7,177 nt of DNA from contig JAMDDG010000133.1 of assembly GCA_023488865.1 (NCBI GenBank), positions 1 through 7,177 of the forward strand, in the 5' to 3' direction. The translations under genes and the position numbers were made by a program. Of this stretch, positions 6,879-7,177 are shown one piece after another. The notes below the pieces were generated by a model, which had not been told where the DNA came from, ran no database searches, and worked only from the letters and a program-made list of their open reading frames with translations. Position 1 is the stretch's first letter, and every line of letters begins with the position of its first letter. Source of the stretch: Bacteroidota bacterium. Lineage in GTDB: Bacteria > Bacteroidota > Bacteroidia > Bacteroidales > Prolixibacteraceae.

Positions 6879-6912
6879 TAATTAGCATAAGACAATGAAG
6901 AATAAATAGCAA

Positions 6913-6931
6913 AGACAGATTTGGTTTGTCT
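6913..6931 (-). terminator. Weak candidate terminator of the right-edge gene
   Basis: AGACAGA (6913-6919) and TTTGTCT (6925-6931) pair over 7 bp with one wobble and a 5-base loop. On the - strand the stem overlaps the stop codon of the right-edge gene and is followed by the moderately U-rich TTGCTATTTATT. Stem and tract are both modest. Confidence 0.4.
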
Positions 6932-7177
6932 ATCCCACACGCCCTTTAAACAGTCTGCCGATCCATCTGGTCCGGCTTTTAAATAGGCTCATCCCCTGTT
7001 CAATGATGGTATTGTCAAAATCATGTGAAAACATTAATTCGGTAGTATCGTCAGCAGTAGATGTATAGATCATAATAAAGCTGAAATTCTCAAAATGTTT
7101 GGACATCAACCTTGGGATGCTTTCCTGTGACAATTTGTAGGATACTCCCCCACTGCGGGGAAGTGGGATAATAATCA
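6930..7177 (-). CDS. C-terminal part of an unrecognised protein (5' partial)
   Basis: The frame is open from the right edge to a TAG at 6930-6932, giving about 81 codons of the C-terminus. An internal TTG at 7131-7133 should not be taken as the start, because the frame continues upstream (IIIPLPRSGGVSYKL). The visible part reads like a folded domain with mixed helix and strand (FENFSFIMIYTSTADDTTELMFSHDFDN). It ends in a basic tail (SRTRWIGRLFKGRVG). I see no membrane segment and no motif that names a family. It runs in the same direction as obg but is separated from it by a 217-bp spacer with its own promoter, so it is probably a separate unit. Confidence 0.6.
   Translation of the reverse strand, partial: IIIPLPRSGGVSYKLSQESIPRLMSKHFENFSFIMIYTSTADDTTELMFSHDFDNTIIEQGMSLFKSRTRWIGRLFKGRVG

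Noticed and set aside
7149..7167. Inverted repeat CCCACT/AGTGGG near the right edge
   Set aside because: It lies inside the open frame of the partial gene, is only 6 bp long, and has no U tract.

Overview
The window reads as a stretch of a Bacteroidota chromosome (order not resolvable from the sequence). Three signs support this. There are promoter-like elements of the TTTG / TAnnTTTG type and few Shine-Dalgarno sites. Signal peptides end in the 'Q' or 'AQ' style common in this phylum. The gene set includes a Bacteroides-type serine palmitoyltransferase and an Obg GTPase without the C-terminal OCT domain.

Left part (1-3312, + strand): three overlapping genes form a tight operon. The first is open at the left edge. 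Its N-terminal end looks like the last membrane segments of a urea-transporter-type channel, and it continues directly into a complete M23/LytM metallopeptidase domain and an unrecognised C-terminal region. The second encodes a secreted TPR protein with a predicted outer-membrane beta-barrel. The third is a secreted all-TPR protein with an unusually strong ribosome binding site. A 14-bp hairpin ends the unit. Together they suggest an envelope-spanning module (inner-membrane channel, periplasmic hydrolase and scaffold, outer-membrane barrel) of unknown purpose. No urease gene lies in the window.

Middle (3313-3827): about 500 bases without a convincing gene. Part of it (3456-3641) folds on paper into several hairpins, including a possible three-way junction. 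A candidate promoter follows, just before the next gene.

Right part (3828-7177): serine palmitoyltransferase, the first enzyme of sphingolipid synthesis, is on the + strand. It converges with a two-gene unit on the - strand, obg followed 5 bp later by a PAP2-family membrane phosphatase. Upstream of obg is a 217-bp spacer with an obg promoter, a well-matched orphan promoter facing the other way, and six in-phase 9-bp repeats. The C-terminal end of an unrecognised - strand gene runs off the right edge.
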